Positions 18,515 through 28,840 of a stretch of 64,000 nt of DNA are shown here, one piece after another. The DNA comes from JAJXWB01 sp046349215. GTDB lineage: Bacteria; Pseudomonadota; Alphaproteobacteria; Rhizobiales; Beijerinckiaceae. Position numbers and translations under genes: made by a program. The notes beneath the pieces were generated by a model, which was given only the letters and a program-made list of their open reading frames with translations, ran no database searches and had not been told where the DNA came from. Where the stretch lies: assembly GCA_046349215.1 (NCBI GenBank), contig JAXMCV010000004.1:1-64000 (forward strand), given 5' to 3'. Each line of letters opens with the position of its first letter. Position 1 is the first letter of the stretch.

Positions 18515-19564
18515 ATGTTCGATGCGCTCGACCGCCGCACTTTCCTGAAAGCCGGCGGCCTTGCCGGCCTCGGCGCCCTTGCGCCGGATATGGCCTTTGC
18601 GCAGTCGCAGGTTCTGGTGGCGGCGACCTTTCCGGGCACATGGAGCGAGGCTCATCGCGAAATATTGATGCCCGCGTTCACGAAACGTACGGGCGCGAAG
18701 GCGACGCAATCGATCATCTTGGGAACCGACCAGATCTCGCGGCTCGTCGCGGCCAAGGGCGGCAAGCCGCCGTTCGACGTCGCGCTCTTCGATTCGCCGC
18801 AGGTGATCGATGCGGCCAGGCAGGGACTGATCGTCGAATATCCGAAGGCCAAGTCGCCGAATTTCGGCTCGCTGCTGCCGGAGTTCCAGGATCAATGGGG
18901 CCCGCGCATCTCGATGCAGGTGATCGGCATCGGCTACAACCCGAAGAAGATCAAGACGCCGCCGAAGAACTGGGATGCGCTGTGGGATCCGCAGTACAAG
19001 GGCCGAGTCGGCCTCACCGCGCTCAACAGCCAGCTCGGCCTCGCCTTCCTCGCCGAAATCAATCGCCTGCGCGGCGGGACCGACGACAATTTCGATCCGG
19101 CGTTCAAGGCGCTGCGCGAATTGCTGCCGAACGTCGGCGCGATCGGCGCCAATCTCGGCGCCTTCGCAACGCTCTGGCAGCAGGAGCAGATCGACATCGC
19201 GCCGTACAATTTCAATTTCGTGCAGACGCTGAAGGCGAAAGACGTACCGGTCGAACTGTCGATTCCGGAAACAGGCCCGGTCGGCTGGTACACGAGCATG
19301 CACATCGTCGCCAATGCGGAAGCGCCAGACCTCGCCGCCGCCTATATCGACACCCATCTCGATCCTGTCGTGCAGGCGGCGATGCTGAAGCCGCCATTCG
19401 ACATCATCCCGACCAATTCGAAAGTGCCGCTCGAAGGCGCGATCACGCAATCCATCGCCAGGACACATGCCGATCTCGCGAAGGTTCGTCCGGTCAATTG
19501 GGAAAAGATCAATCCGATGCGCAGCGCCCTGATCGAGCAGTTCAACCGCGAAGTGAAGATCTGA
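18515..19564 (+). CDS. ABC transporter substrate-binding protein (PotD/iron-type class), Tat signal
   Basis: A 349-aa exported binding protein. A Tat-type signal DRRTFLKAGGLAGLGALA (residues 6-23) precedes the mature start QSQVLVAATFPGTWSEA. The body fits extracellular solute-binding family 1/8: PPFDVALFDSPQVIDAA, MQVIGIGYNPKKIKTPPKNWDALWDP and GPVGWYTSMHIVANAEAPDLAAAYI. The gene lies 19 bases after the ATPase and 6 bases before the first permease. Tat export suggests folding before transport, but no cofactor is evident. Polyamines are the default family guess; the downstream hydroxyisourate-hydrolase-like gene hints at a purine-derived substrate. Confidence 0.9.
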   Translation: MFDALDRRTFLKAGGLAGLGALAPDMAFAQSQVLVAATFPGTWSEAHREILMPAFTKRTGAKATQSIILGTDQISRLVAAKGGKPPFDVALFDSPQVIDAARQGLIVEYPKAKSPNFGSLLPEFQDQWGPRISMQVIGIGYNPKKIKTPPKNWDALWDPQYKGRVGLTALNSQLGLAFLAEINRLRGGTDDNFDPAFKALRELLPNVGAIGANLGAFATLWQQEQIDIAPYNFNFVQTLKAKDVPVELSIPETGPVGWYTSMHIVANAEAPDLAAAYIDTHLDPVVQAAMLKPPFDIIPTNSKVPLEGAITQSIARTHADLAKVRPVNWEKINPMRSALIEQFNREVKI

Positions 19565-19570
19565 CGCGCG

Positions 19571-20401
19571 ATGCGGCGCGACGGCCTACCTCTGGCGCTA
19601 CCGCTGGCGGCCCTGTTTGCGGTCGCCTTCGTCGCGCCATTGTGCGTTCTGATCGCCATGTCGCTCTCGAGCGACGCCGGCTTTGCGAGCTTCACCGCGC
19701 AGAATTACGTGAAGTTCTTCACGGACAGGTTCAATTATTCAATCCTGGTCGACACGCTTCTGCTCGGCGTCAAGGCGACCGCTCTCTGCCTGCTGTTCGG
19801 CTTTCCCATTGCATGGGTCGCGTCGCGCTCGTCGCCGCGGGTGCAGTCGATCCTGCTGTTCATCGTCGTCCTGCCGATCATGACAAGCGTCGTCGTGCGG
19901 ACGTTCGCCTGGATCGTCATCCTTGGACGACAGGGCCTCCTGAACCAGATCGTCACAGGCCTGGGGCTGTCACAGGAGCCGTTGCGACTGCTCTATTCGG
20001 AAGCGGGCGTCGTCCTGGTCCTTGCGCAGGTGCAGATGCCGCTCATGGTCCTGCCGATCCTGACGGTCATATCGCGCATCGATCCCAACCTGTCGGACGC
20101 CTCGCGCGCGCTCGGCTCCAGCGAATGGCGCACCCTGTTCAAGGTGACGCTGCCGCTTTCCATGCCGGGAATCATTGCAGGCTGCATCCTCACCTACGCC
20201 GCCTGCGTCACCGCCTTCGTGACCCAGACGCTGATCGGCGGCGCGCGCCTCGTCTACATGCCTCTGCACATCTACCAGCAGGCGGTCGGGGCGAATAACT
20301 GGTCGTTTGCCGCCGCAATCTCGGTAATCTTCATGGTGGCGGTGCTGGGCGTGGTCGCGCTTCTGAATCTTCTTGCGGCAAGGATGCAGCGCCATGCCTG
20401 A
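19571..20401 (+). CDS. ABC transporter permease (PotB-like)
   Basis: A 276-aa inner-membrane permease with about six transmembrane segments. The cytoplasmic EAA loop is visible as DASRALGSSEWRTLFKVTLPLSMPG (about residues 177-201), which docks onto the ATPase. It starts 6 bases after the binding-protein stop, and its stop overlaps the start of the second permease (ATG at 20394). Together they form the heterodimeric membrane part of the importer. Confidence 0.92.
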   Translation: MRRDGLPLALPLAALFAVAFVAPLCVLIAMSLSSDAGFASFTAQNYVKFFTDRFNYSILVDTLLLGVKATALCLLFGFPIAWVASRSSPRVQSILLFIVVLPIMTSVVVRTFAWIVILGRQGLLNQIVTGLGLSQEPLRLLYSEAGVVLVLAQVQMPLMVLPILTVISRIDPNLSDASRALGSSEWRTLFKVTLPLSMPGIIAGCILTYAACVTAFVTQTLIGGARLVYMPLHIYQQAVGANNWSFAAAISVIFMVAVLGVVALLNLLAARMQRHA

Positions 20402-21212
20402 TCGCCGTCGCGGCCTCGATCTCGACTCCGGCTCGCTCGTCGCCGTCTTCGGAATTGCCACGATCCTGGCCGCCATCGTCCTGATCGCGCCGAGCATCGT
20501 CATCCTGATTACATCCTTCACGGATTCGGCGTCCCTGAAGTTTCCGCCGACCAGCTATTCCTTGCGCTGGTACAGGGCGCTTGCCGACGCCGACCAGATG
20601 CAGACAGCCGCGCTCAACAGCCTCATGGTCGCGGCCTGGACGACAGCGATCTCGGTCTTTCTCGGCACGGGCGCGGCGGTCGCAATCTCGCGCAGCAGGG
20701 GCTGGCTCGCGCGCCTGCTCGATGGCCTGTTCATGTCGCCGCTGCTGCTGCCGGCGCTCGCCTTCGGCTTTGCAGCGCTGATCTTCATCTACCGGATCGG
20801 CCTGCGTCCCAACATGTTCTTTCTCGTGCTGGGCCACGTCATCGTCTGCGTGCCGTTCGTCATTCGCACGACGCTGGCCTCGCTCGCGCAACTCGATCCG
20901 GCGCTGGCCGACGCCTCGCTCAGCCTCGGCGCGAGCCGCAGCGAAACATTTCGCTGGGTGACCCTGCCATTGATCGGCAGAGGCATCGGCGCGGGCGGCT
21001 TCCTGGCCTTCATGGCCTCCTTCGACAACGTGCCCGTCTCACTGTTTCTGGCGGACGAACGCACCGAAGTGCTGCCCATCCACCTTTGGCAGCAGATCGA
21101 GACGAATCTCGACGTGCGTACTGCCGCAGCCTCCGGGGTCATCATCGTCGCGACCTTGTTGCTGATGGCCCTCGCCGAACGCTTCGCCGGCCTTACCAGC
21201 CAGATGCGCTAG
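20394..21212 (+). CDS. ABC transporter permease (PotC-like)
   Basis: A 272-aa permease with about six transmembrane segments. The EAA loop reads DASLSLGASRSETFRWVTLPLIGRGIG (about residues 175-205). ATG 20394 was chosen because it overlaps the first permease stop by 8 bases and gives a normal-length N-terminus (MPDRRRGLDLDSG). The HIUase-like gene follows 8 bases later with AGGAG in the gap, so it belongs to the same operon. Confidence 0.92.
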   Translation: MPDRRRGLDLDSGSLVAVFGIATILAAIVLIAPSIVILITSFTDSASLKFPPTSYSLRWYRALADADQMQTAALNSLMVAAWTTAISVFLGTGAAVAISRSRGWLARLLDGLFMSPLLLPALAFGFAALIFIYRIGLRPNMFFLVLGHVIVCVPFVIRTTLASLAQLDPALADASLSLGASRSETFRWVTLPLIGRGIGAGGFLAFMASFDNVPVSLFLADERTEVLPIHLWQQIETNLDVRTAAASGVIIVATLLLMALAERFAGLTSQMR

Positions 21213-21220
21213 GAGCGAAA

Positions 21221-21571
21221 ATGCCGGGCATGTCCATTCATGCGGTCGATATCGCGCGCGGCGCGGCGGCGACAGGCCTGCGGGTCAGCGTCGAACGGCT
21301 CGAAGGCGACCGGCGCATTTTCGTTGCGGAAGGCGCGATCGCCGCAAACGGCAATCTCGAGGCCAAGGCGCTCGAAACGACATTGCCGCGCGGCGTCTAC
21401 GAAGTGACGTTTCTGGTCGGCGACTACGTGCGGCAGCATGATGGTTCTTCCGCCAGAATATTTCTCGACCGCGCGCCCTTTCGCTTCGCGATCGACGATC
21501 CGGCGCTCCATTGCCATCTGCCGTTCAAATTCACGGCTTTCGGCTTTTCCTGCTTTCGCGGCGAAGCCTGA
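21221..21571 (+). CDS. Divergent 5-hydroxyisourate hydrolase / transthyretin-like protein
   Basis: A 116-aa protein with the transthyretin-like fold of hydroxyisourate hydrolase (HIUase), the urate-pathway enzyme acting after urate oxidase. The opening SIHAVDIARG with His7 and the late HCHLPFKFTAFGFS with His97/His99 match the family. Two usual catalytic features are changed: the position of the family Arg (normally DGR/NGR) reads NGNL with Asn45, and the C-terminal YRGS signature is FRGEA. It may therefore bind rather than hydrolyse, or act on another substrate. AGGAG precedes the ATG. It is the last gene of the ABC-transporter cassette inside tol-pal; no other urate genes are nearby. Confidence 0.78.
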   Translation: MPGMSIHAVDIARGAAATGLRVSVERLEGDRRIFVAEGAIAANGNLEAKALETTLPRGVYEVTFLVGDYVRQHDGSSARIFLDRAPFRFAIDDPALHCHLPFKFTAFGFSCFRGEA

Positions 21572-21600
21572 GCGCAGCCTCGGCTGCCCCATTCTCGCCA

Positions 21601-21615
21601 TTAACCGAAGGTTAA
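21601..21615 (+). promoter_or_regulatory. Perfect CtrA-type box upstream of pal
   Basis: TTAA, CCGAAGG, TTAA: full CtrA consensus, 126 bases before the pal ATG and just after the transporter cassette. A further half site TTAACC lies near 21690. It suggests pal has its own promoter, independent of tolQ. Confidence 0.6.
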
Positions 21616-21741
21616 CCACGCGCGTCCTTTGCGCGAATGCCACACTTTCCGCAAAGCCTTCATCAAGGTTGATAGAACCTTCGCTTAACCATCGCGGTCT
21701 AGGACTGGCCCCAAGTTGAAGCGAGTTCGAGGAGTACCGGG

Positions 21742-22251
21742 ATGTTTTCTGCCGATGGCGCGCGCGCGCTGAGATTCGCTGCTGCGATCGTACTTGCGAT
21801 CACGGCGACCGCCTGCGCGAAGAACCCGGCCGACGATGCGAGCCTCGCGGGCGCCGGATATGGCGCCGGCGGCGCCGCCACACCCGGCAGCCAGCAGGAT
21901 TTCGTCGTCAACGTCGGCGACCGCGTGTTCTTCGAATCCGATTCGACCGAACTGTCGTCGACCGCGCAAGCCACGCTCGACAAGCAGGCGCGCTGGCTGC
22001 AGCAATACAATCGCTATTCCTTCACGGTCGAAGGCCACGCCGACGAGCGCGGCACGCGCGAATACAATTTCGCGCTCGGTGCCCGCCGCGCCGAAGTGAC
22101 GAAGGAATATCTCGTCGCCAAGGGCATTTCGGCTTCGCGCATCAAGACGATCAGCTACGGCAAGGAGCGTCCTGTGGCCGTCTGCAACGACATTTCCTGC
22201 TGGTCGCAGAATCGCCGCGCCGTCACGGTGCTCGGCGGCGGACAGTCCTGA
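21742..22251 (+). CDS. pal: Peptidoglycan-associated lipoprotein Pal
   Basis: A 169-aa outer-membrane lipoprotein. A hydrophobic signal ends in the lipobox region ITATAC with acceptor Cys25, then a short Gly/Ala linker and an OmpA-like peptidoglycan-binding domain (about 55-165). Visible motifs are VEGHADERGTREYNFALGARRA and the C-terminal SQNRRAVTV. Pal anchors the outer membrane to peptidoglycan and is the target of TolB. It is separated from tolB by the ABC cassette but has a CtrA-type box upstream and a strong terminator downstream. Confidence 0.95.
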   Translation: MFSADGARALRFAAAIVLAITATACAKNPADDASLAGAGYGAGGAATPGSQQDFVVNVGDRVFFESDSTELSSTAQATLDKQARWLQQYNRYSFTVEGHADERGTREYNFALGARRAEVTKEYLVAKGISASRIKTISYGKERPVAVCNDISCWSQNRRAVTVLGGGQS

Positions 22252-22282
22252 CATTCACGTCGCCCTTTGGCGCCCGGAACAG

Positions 22283-22310
22283 GCCGCCGCGCGCCAGCGC
22301 GGCGGCTTTT
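22283..22310 (+). terminator. Rho-independent terminator between pal and ybgF
   Basis: Perfect 10-base stem GCCGCCGCGC / GCGCGGCGGC, loop GCCA, then TTTT. It lies 31 bases after the pal stop, so ybgF is at least partly separately transcribed. Confidence 0.8.
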
Positions 22311-22410
22311 CCATTTGACAGCAGGCATTTGCCCGCCACGCTTCCGGCGGAATTTTGCGACAATCGCAGCTATGCTATCTGACGGCCGCAATCGCCTGGA
22401 CTTCTCCCCA

Positions 22411-23472
22411 ATGCCCGCTCCGTTCCGAATCGTCTTCCTCGGCCTCGCAGCCGCGCTCTGCGCCGCGCCCGCTTTCGCCGCCGACGATTCCTCGCCCTTC
22501 CGCCTGACGCAGCTTTTCGGCCGTCCGCAGCCGCCGGCGGACGTCGACGAGGACGGTCCTCCGGCGCGCGGCCCGAGCGCCGCCGAGCTCGTCGTTCGCA
22601 TCGACCGGCTCGAGCGCATCAACCGCGAACTGACGGGCCAGATCGAGCAATTGCAGTTCCAGGTGCGTCGTCTCGAGGAACAGGCGCGCGGCGCCCCGCA
22701 GGCTTCCGCTGCGCCGCCGGTCGCACAGCCGCAACATTCCGCACAGGCGACCGTCGCGCCGCCCCTCCCGGCGCCCGTGCAGATCGGCGGCGGCCAGACG
22801 CCAGGCGCGACCTCCGCGGTCGAGGGATTGCGCCAACGACGCAGCGACGCCTTCGATCCGGCGAGCGACCCGACCGCCCCCGGCGCGCCGCGTCCACTCG
22901 GCACGACCGCGCCCAGCGCGCCGGTCGCAGGCGCGCCGCCCGCCGGCCCGCTCGCCGCAGCGCGCGCCGCGGTGCCGGCGCAGCAACCGATGCAGCCGAT
23001 GGACCTGGGCCAGCCCAGGGCGCCGGGCGCGTCGCCCATCGATGCGACCGGTTCGGCGCCGGCGGGGACCGTCATCGCCTCGACGCAGCCGCAAGGACCG
23101 AAGGAAGAATACGAACTCGCCGCCGCCTTCCTGAAGCAGGGCCAGTACGAGCAGGCCGAAAAGGGATTTGCGGCCTTCCTCGCCAAGAACCCGAAGAACC
23201 GATACGCGGCGGACGCCACTTTCGGGCTCGGCGAATCCTATTTCCAGCGCCAGCGCCACCGCGAGGCGGCCGAGCAATATCTGAAGATCACCACGAACTA
23301 TTCGACCTCCGGCAAGGGCGCCGACGCCCTGCTGAGGCTCGGACAATCGCTGAACGCCATGGGCGCCAAGGAGCAGGCCTGCGCCTCGTTCGCGGAGGTC
23401 GGCCGCAAATATCCCAATTCCTCCAATGCGATCCGCGCCGCCGAGCGTGAAGCCAAGAAGGGCGCGTGCTGA
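22411..23472 (+). CDS. ybgF: Tol-Pal system protein YbgF (CpoB)
   Basis: A 353-aa periplasmic protein. Start ATG 22411 gives a clean signal peptide (MPAPFRIVFLGLAAALCAA, cleavage near AFA-AD); ATG 22372 would add 13 residues in front. A coiled-coil (about 65-95, ELVVRIDRLERINRELTGQI) is followed by a long Pro/Ala-rich linker (about 95-225) and C-terminal TPR repeats (about 230-350; AAFLKQGQYEQAEKGFAAFL). CpoB coordinates Tol-Pal action with peptidoglycan synthesis at constriction. The stop overlaps the tilS GTG start. Confidence 0.92.
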   Translation: MPAPFRIVFLGLAAALCAAPAFAADDSSPFRLTQLFGRPQPPADVDEDGPPARGPSAAELVVRIDRLERINRELTGQIEQLQFQVRRLEEQARGAPQASAAPPVAQPQHSAQATVAPPLPAPVQIGGGQTPGATSAVEGLRQRRSDAFDPASDPTAPGAPRPLGTTAPSAPVAGAPPAGPLAAARAAVPAQQPMQPMDLGQPRAPGASPIDATGSAPAGTVIASTQPQGPKEEYELAAAFLKQGQYEQAEKGFAAFLAKNPKNRYAADATFGLGESYFQRQRHREAAEQYLKITTNYSTSGKGADALLRLGQSLNAMGAKEQACASFAEVGRKYPNSSNAIRAAEREAKKGAC

Positions 23473-24461
23473 CGCGCGCCCCCGCCGCGCCGGATGCCGG
23501 CGCGCTGTTCGCGCCGCTCGCCGACGCCCGCGGCCTGCTGCTGGCCGTCTCGGGCGGCCCGGATTCGATGGCGCTTCTGGCGCTTGCCGACGAATGGCGA
23601 CGCGATCATGACGCGCCCGTCTTCGTCGCCACCGTCGAACACGGCCTGCGCCCCGGCTCCCGCGCCGAGGCGCACGCCGTCGCCGCTGCCTGCGCGGCGC
23701 GCGGCCTGCCGCACGCCCTCCTCGAATGGCAGGGCGACAAGCCGGCGACCGGCCTGCCGGCCGCCGCCCGCGCCGCCCGCTACGACCTGCTCGCCCGGCA
23801 CGCCCTCGAAATCGGCGCCGACACGCTGGTGACGGCTCATCATGCCGACGACCAGGCCGAAACAGTGCTGATGCGCCTGACGCGCGGCAGCGGCCCGGCG
23901 GGTCTGGCCGGCATGGCGGCGCTGGCCCCGCTCCCGGGCTTCGAAAGCGCCGGCCTGCGCCTCGCGCGCCCGTTGCTCGGCGCGCCCAAGGCCGACCTCG
24001 TCGCGCTGTGCCGGACGCGCGGCCTCGCCTTTTTCGAGGACCCGACCAATGCGGATGAAACCTATCGCCGCCCGCAATTGAGAAAGCTGGCTGCGATTCT
24101 CGCCGCCGAAGGCCTCGGCCGCGACGCACTGCTGCGCCTAGCCGGCCGGGCCGGACGCACCGAGAGGGCGCTCGCCGGCCTGATCGCCGAACGGCTGGCG
24201 ACCCTGCCGGCGCAACGGACCGCCGGCCTGTTCGAGGTCGAAGCCCCAGCCGCTTACGCCCTGCCGGAAGAAGGCCTGATCCGCCTGCTCGCCATGGAAA
24301 TCGCCCGGATCGGCGCGGCCGCGCCGCGGCTCGAACAGGTCGAGGCCCTGGCCGAGCGCCTGCGGACCGAGCCGCAAGTCGCGGCGACTTTGGCCGGCGT
24401 CCGCGTCCGCGCCGACGCCCGTCGCATCACGCTCGACGCGGCGCCGCCCAGAAGGACTTGA
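23466..24461 (+). CDS. tilS: tRNA(Ile)-lysidine synthetase TilS
   Basis: A 331-aa ATP-dependent enzyme that modifies C34 of the CAU anticodon to lysidine so the tRNA reads AUA as isoleucine. The PP-loop SGGPDS is at residues 29-34, followed by VEHGLRPGSRAEAHAV and the HHADDQAETVLMRLTRGSG segment near 122-140, both typical of TilS. It starts at GTG 23466, overlapping the ybgF stop by 7 bases. The order ybgF-tilS-ftsH is standard in alphaproteobacteria. Confidence 0.94.
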   Translation: MLTRAPAAPDAGALFAPLADARGLLLAVSGGPDSMALLALADEWRRDHDAPVFVATVEHGLRPGSRAEAHAVAAACAARGLPHALLEWQGDKPATGLPAAARAARYDLLARHALEIGADTLVTAHHADDQAETVLMRLTRGSGPAGLAGMAALAPLPGFESAGLRLARPLLGAPKADLVALCRTRGLAFFEDPTNADETYRRPQLRKLAAILAAEGLGRDALLRLAGRAGRTERALAGLIAERLATLPAQRTAGLFEVEAPAAYALPEEGLIRLLAMEIARIGAAAPRLEQVEALAERLRTEPQVAATLAGVRVRADARRITLDAAPPRRT

Positions 24462-24493
24462 GCCAAACCGTAAATCACGATTCCCCGCGATCC

Positions 24494-24522
24494 TTGGCAA
24501 TAGGGGGTTGCGCGCCTACATT
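24494..24522 (+). promoter_or_regulatory. Candidate promoter for ftsH
   Basis: TTGGCA, a 17-base spacer, then TACATT, about 56 bases upstream of the ftsH ATG. Spacing and hexamers fit a sigma70-type promoter; a heat-shock promoter is an alternative. No mapped start supports it. Confidence 0.4.
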
Positions 24523-24578
24523 GGCTAGACGTCCCGTTTGCGGCCGGGCGTGTTCGGCCGCGACACTACAGGTCCCTG

Positions 24579-26507
<1,929 letters not shown>

Positions 26508-26528
26508 GCGAAAACAAAATCCGAAAGC

Positions 26529-26558
26529 GAAAACCCCGCCGCGAGGCGGGGTTTTTCT
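26529..26558 (+). terminator. Rho-independent terminator after ftsH
   Basis: Stem CCCCGCC / GGCGGGG with loop GCGA, AAAA in front and TTTTTCTT behind, 21 bases after the ftsH stop. The A-run suggests it may also work for the minus-strand gene ending at 26563. Confidence 0.85.
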
Positions 26559-26562
26559 TGCG

Positions 26563-26892
26563 TCACGCATCCGGCCCGTTGGCGATGCGCTGTAGGATCA
26601 GGAAGCCAAAGACTATGGCGACAATCGCGCAAGCGGCGAAGAAGGCGAGGCGTCCGCCGCCGCCTTCGGCTTCGTGGCGCCGCCGCACCGACACAAGCAG
26701 CGCGATCCCGAGCGGCGCGCAGGTCAGCGTCGCCCAGAACATGCCGATATATTCCATGCCGTCGCTGTATTGGTAATTGCGCAGCCGGATCGGCTCCTGC
26801 AGGCTCCAGCCCCACAGCGCGAACATGGCGAGCGCCAGCGCCATATAGGCGGCGCGCCAGCGCGACGGTTTCTGTGGAGCGGCGACGTCCAT
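26563..26892 (-). CDS. Small membrane protein of unknown function
   Basis: A 109-aa protein with three hydrophobic segments (about 16-32, 50-68 and 84-102) separated by a charged loop RRRHEAEGGGG. I do not recognise a family. It is the last of a minus-strand group (with an oxidoreductase, a lytic transglycosylase and ArsC) placed between ftsH and glmM. Codon use and base composition look like the neighbours. Its own start ATG at 26892 is preceded by GGGAGGGAAC, a fair ribosome site. Confidence 0.7.
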   Translation of the reverse strand: MDVAAPQKPSRWRAAYMALALAMFALWGWSLQEPIRLRNYQYSDGMEYIGMFWATLTCAPLGIALLVSVRRRHEAEGGGGRLAFFAACAIVAIVFGFLILQRIANGPDA

Positions 26893-26963
26893 CCCGTTCC
26901 CTCCCGATGGAGAAAGGATAGACGAGCCGCGCGCAACCTGCCGTGCGCGGCGTCACGCGACGT

Positions 26964-27986
26964 TCAAGCCGTCAGCACGACCTTGCCGACATTGGCGCGG
27001 CTCTGGATATAGGCGTGCGCATCGGCCGCCTCTTCGAACGAAAACGTCTTCGCGACCTGCGGCCGCACGATTCCCTGCGACCATAAGGCGAGGATTTCTT
27101 CCAACCAGCCGGCGACGCGCGGGATCTCGTTCCACATGTGCCCGACGTTGACGCCGAACACGCCCTTGTTGGCGTTCATCAGCGCCACGGGATTGAACTG
27201 AAGCCACGGCATCGACGCCGCCAGCTTCAGCAGCGCCAGCGGATTCTTCGTCTGGCCCTGCGCCATCGACGACGCGCCGAACATGCCGAGCCGGCCGGTC
27301 GGCGCGAGCGCGCGATAGCTCTTCTTGAAGGATTCGCCGCCGACCGCATCGAGCGCGAGTTCGACGCCGCGCCCGCCGGTGATCTCGCGCACGCGCGTCT
27401 CGAAATCTTCCCGCGTGTAGTCGATGCAATGATCGACACCGAAGCCGCGGATCATGTCGTGCTTGCCCGCCGACGCCGTGCCGATCACCGTCGCGCCGAT
27501 ATGCTTTGCGATCTGCGTCGCGGCGATGCCGACGCCGCCGCCGGCTGAATGGACGAGCACGCTCTCGCCCTTCTTCAGCGCGCCCATCACGACGATCAAT
27601 TGCCAGGCGGTCACGTAGTTCACGGGGATCGCTGCGGCCGTGACCGCCGACATGCCCTGTGGTCGCGCAAAGACCTGCGCCTGCGGAGCGCAGACGACAT
27701 CGGCGTAGCCGCCGAAACGGGTCATCGCCAGCACGTCCCGTCCGACCCAGCCCGCATCGACGCCCGTGCCGACAGCGTCGACGGTTCCAGCGACCTCGTA
27801 GCCCGGCACGACCGGAATGGGCGGCAGGTCGGGATAGAGGCCCATGCGGCCCATGATGTCGGCGAAATTCACGCCGGTCGCCTCGACGCGAATGCGAATT
27901 TCGCCGGCGCCCGGCGCCGGGTCCTGCGCGGTCTTCACTTTCAGCACGTCGGGCGCGCCGAAACGTTCGATCCATATCTGCCGCAT
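26964..27986 (-). CDS. Zinc-independent NADPH:quinone oxidoreductase-like dehydrogenase
   Basis: A 340-aa medium-chain dehydrogenase of the quinone oxidoreductase/VAT-1-like group. The N-terminal GroES-like fold has PGAGEIRIRVEATGVNFADIMGRMG, the NVxxxD-type signature without zinc-ligand cysteines. The Rossmann motif is HSAGGGVGIAATQIAK (about residues 152-167). Likely activity is NADPH-dependent reduction of quinones or enones; the substrate is unknown. ATG 27986 has GAGGGGG just upstream on the minus strand; a 13-codon longer version would overlap the transglycosylase stop. Confidence 0.9.
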   Translation of the reverse strand: MRQIWIERFGAPDVLKVKTAQDPAPGAGEIRIRVEATGVNFADIMGRMGLYPDLPPIPVVPGYEVAGTVDAVGTGVDAGWVGRDVLAMTRFGGYADVVCAPQAQVFARPQGMSAVTAAAIPVNYVTAWQLIVVMGALKKGESVLVHSAGGGVGIAATQIAKHIGATVIGTASAGKHDMIRGFGVDHCIDYTREDFETRVREITGGRGVELALDAVGGESFKKSYRALAPTGRLGMFGASSMAQGQTKNPLALLKLAASMPWLQFNPVALMNANKGVFGVNVGHMWNEIPRVAGWLEEILALWSQGIVRPQVAKTFSFEEAADAHAYIQSRANVGKVVLTA

Positions 27987-28008
27987 CGCCCCCTCCCGCG
28001 CGGAAGCG

Positions 28009-28800
28009 CTACCGGTCTCCGCCATCGATCTGCGCGCCGATCACGGCGATGGCGCGCTGATAGACGCTGGCGGCGTTCCAAGCCTGGATCGCCGCGTAAT
28101 TCGGCTCGCCGGGCTGGTAGCCGGCGCCGGCGCGCCAGCCGTGCGCCTTGAGGAAATTCGCGGTCGACATCAACGCGCCCGACGAGGTTTCGAGGCTGCC
28201 GACGGCATAGTCGCGCACGGTCTTCGGCAGGAATTGCGTCTGGCCGATCTCGCCGTGCATCGAGCCGCGCGTCCCGGCGTTCAGCACGCCGCGGTCGATG
28301 AGCTGCAGCGTCGCGTACAATTGGTCGGTGAAGAATTCCGGCCGGCGACAATCGTAGGCTAGCGTGGCGATCGACGACAGGACGTTCTGATTGCCGTGCT
28401 GCGTGCCGAAACCCGATTCCATGCCCCAGATCGCCAGCAGCGGGCCGGGCGGCACGCCGTAGCGGCTCTGGATGGTGGCGAACAAAGCCGCGTTCTGCTG
28501 CTTCAGCGCGCGGCCGCGCGAGGCTATGACCGCGCCGCCGCGCTTCTTCATGAAGCCCTCGAACGACAGCTTGAAGCTTTTCAGCCCGCGATCCGCGCCG
28601 ATCGTGGCGTGCGCATAGCTCGCGCCCATCAGCGCAGAAATCGCCGTCGGGCCGACCTTCCCCTGCGCCTCGCGCGCGAACGCCTGCTTCCAGGCCTCGA
28701 AACCGCCCGGCCCGTTCCCGCACTGGGCTGCCTGCGCGCCGCCGCCGGACGCGAGCGCGGCAAGCGCCGCGATGCCGACCAAGCCTGCTCTGAAAGTCAT
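28009..28800 (-). CDS. Lytic murein transglycosylase (MltB/SLT_2 family)
   Basis: A 263-aa exported enzyme cleaving peptidoglycan glycan strands with 1,6-anhydro product formation. A signal peptide (MTFRAGLVGIAALAALASGGG, cleavage near AQA) is followed by the SLT_2 domain. The catalytic Glu is Glu128 in AIWGMESGFGTQHGN; GEIGQTQFLPKTVRDYAVG (near 200) is the second family motif. There is no lipobox, so it should be soluble in the periplasm, unlike E. coli MltB. It lies 22 bases before the quinone oxidoreductase and may share its transcript. Confidence 0.9.
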   Translation of the reverse strand: MTFRAGLVGIAALAALASGGGAQAAQCGNGPGGFEAWKQAFAREAQGKVGPTAISALMGASYAHATIGADRGLKSFKLSFEGFMKKRGGAVIASRGRALKQQNAALFATIQSRYGVPPGPLLAIWGMESGFGTQHGNQNVLSSIATLAYDCRRPEFFTDQLYATLQLIDRGVLNAGTRGSMHGEIGQTQFLPKTVRDYAVGSLETSSGALMSTANFLKAHGWRAGAGYQPGEPNYAAIQAWNAASVYQRAIAVIGAQIDGGDR

Positions 28801-28840
28801 TTCGGGCCCCCTTCCGGAAATAATCAGGTCGTCGCCGGGT

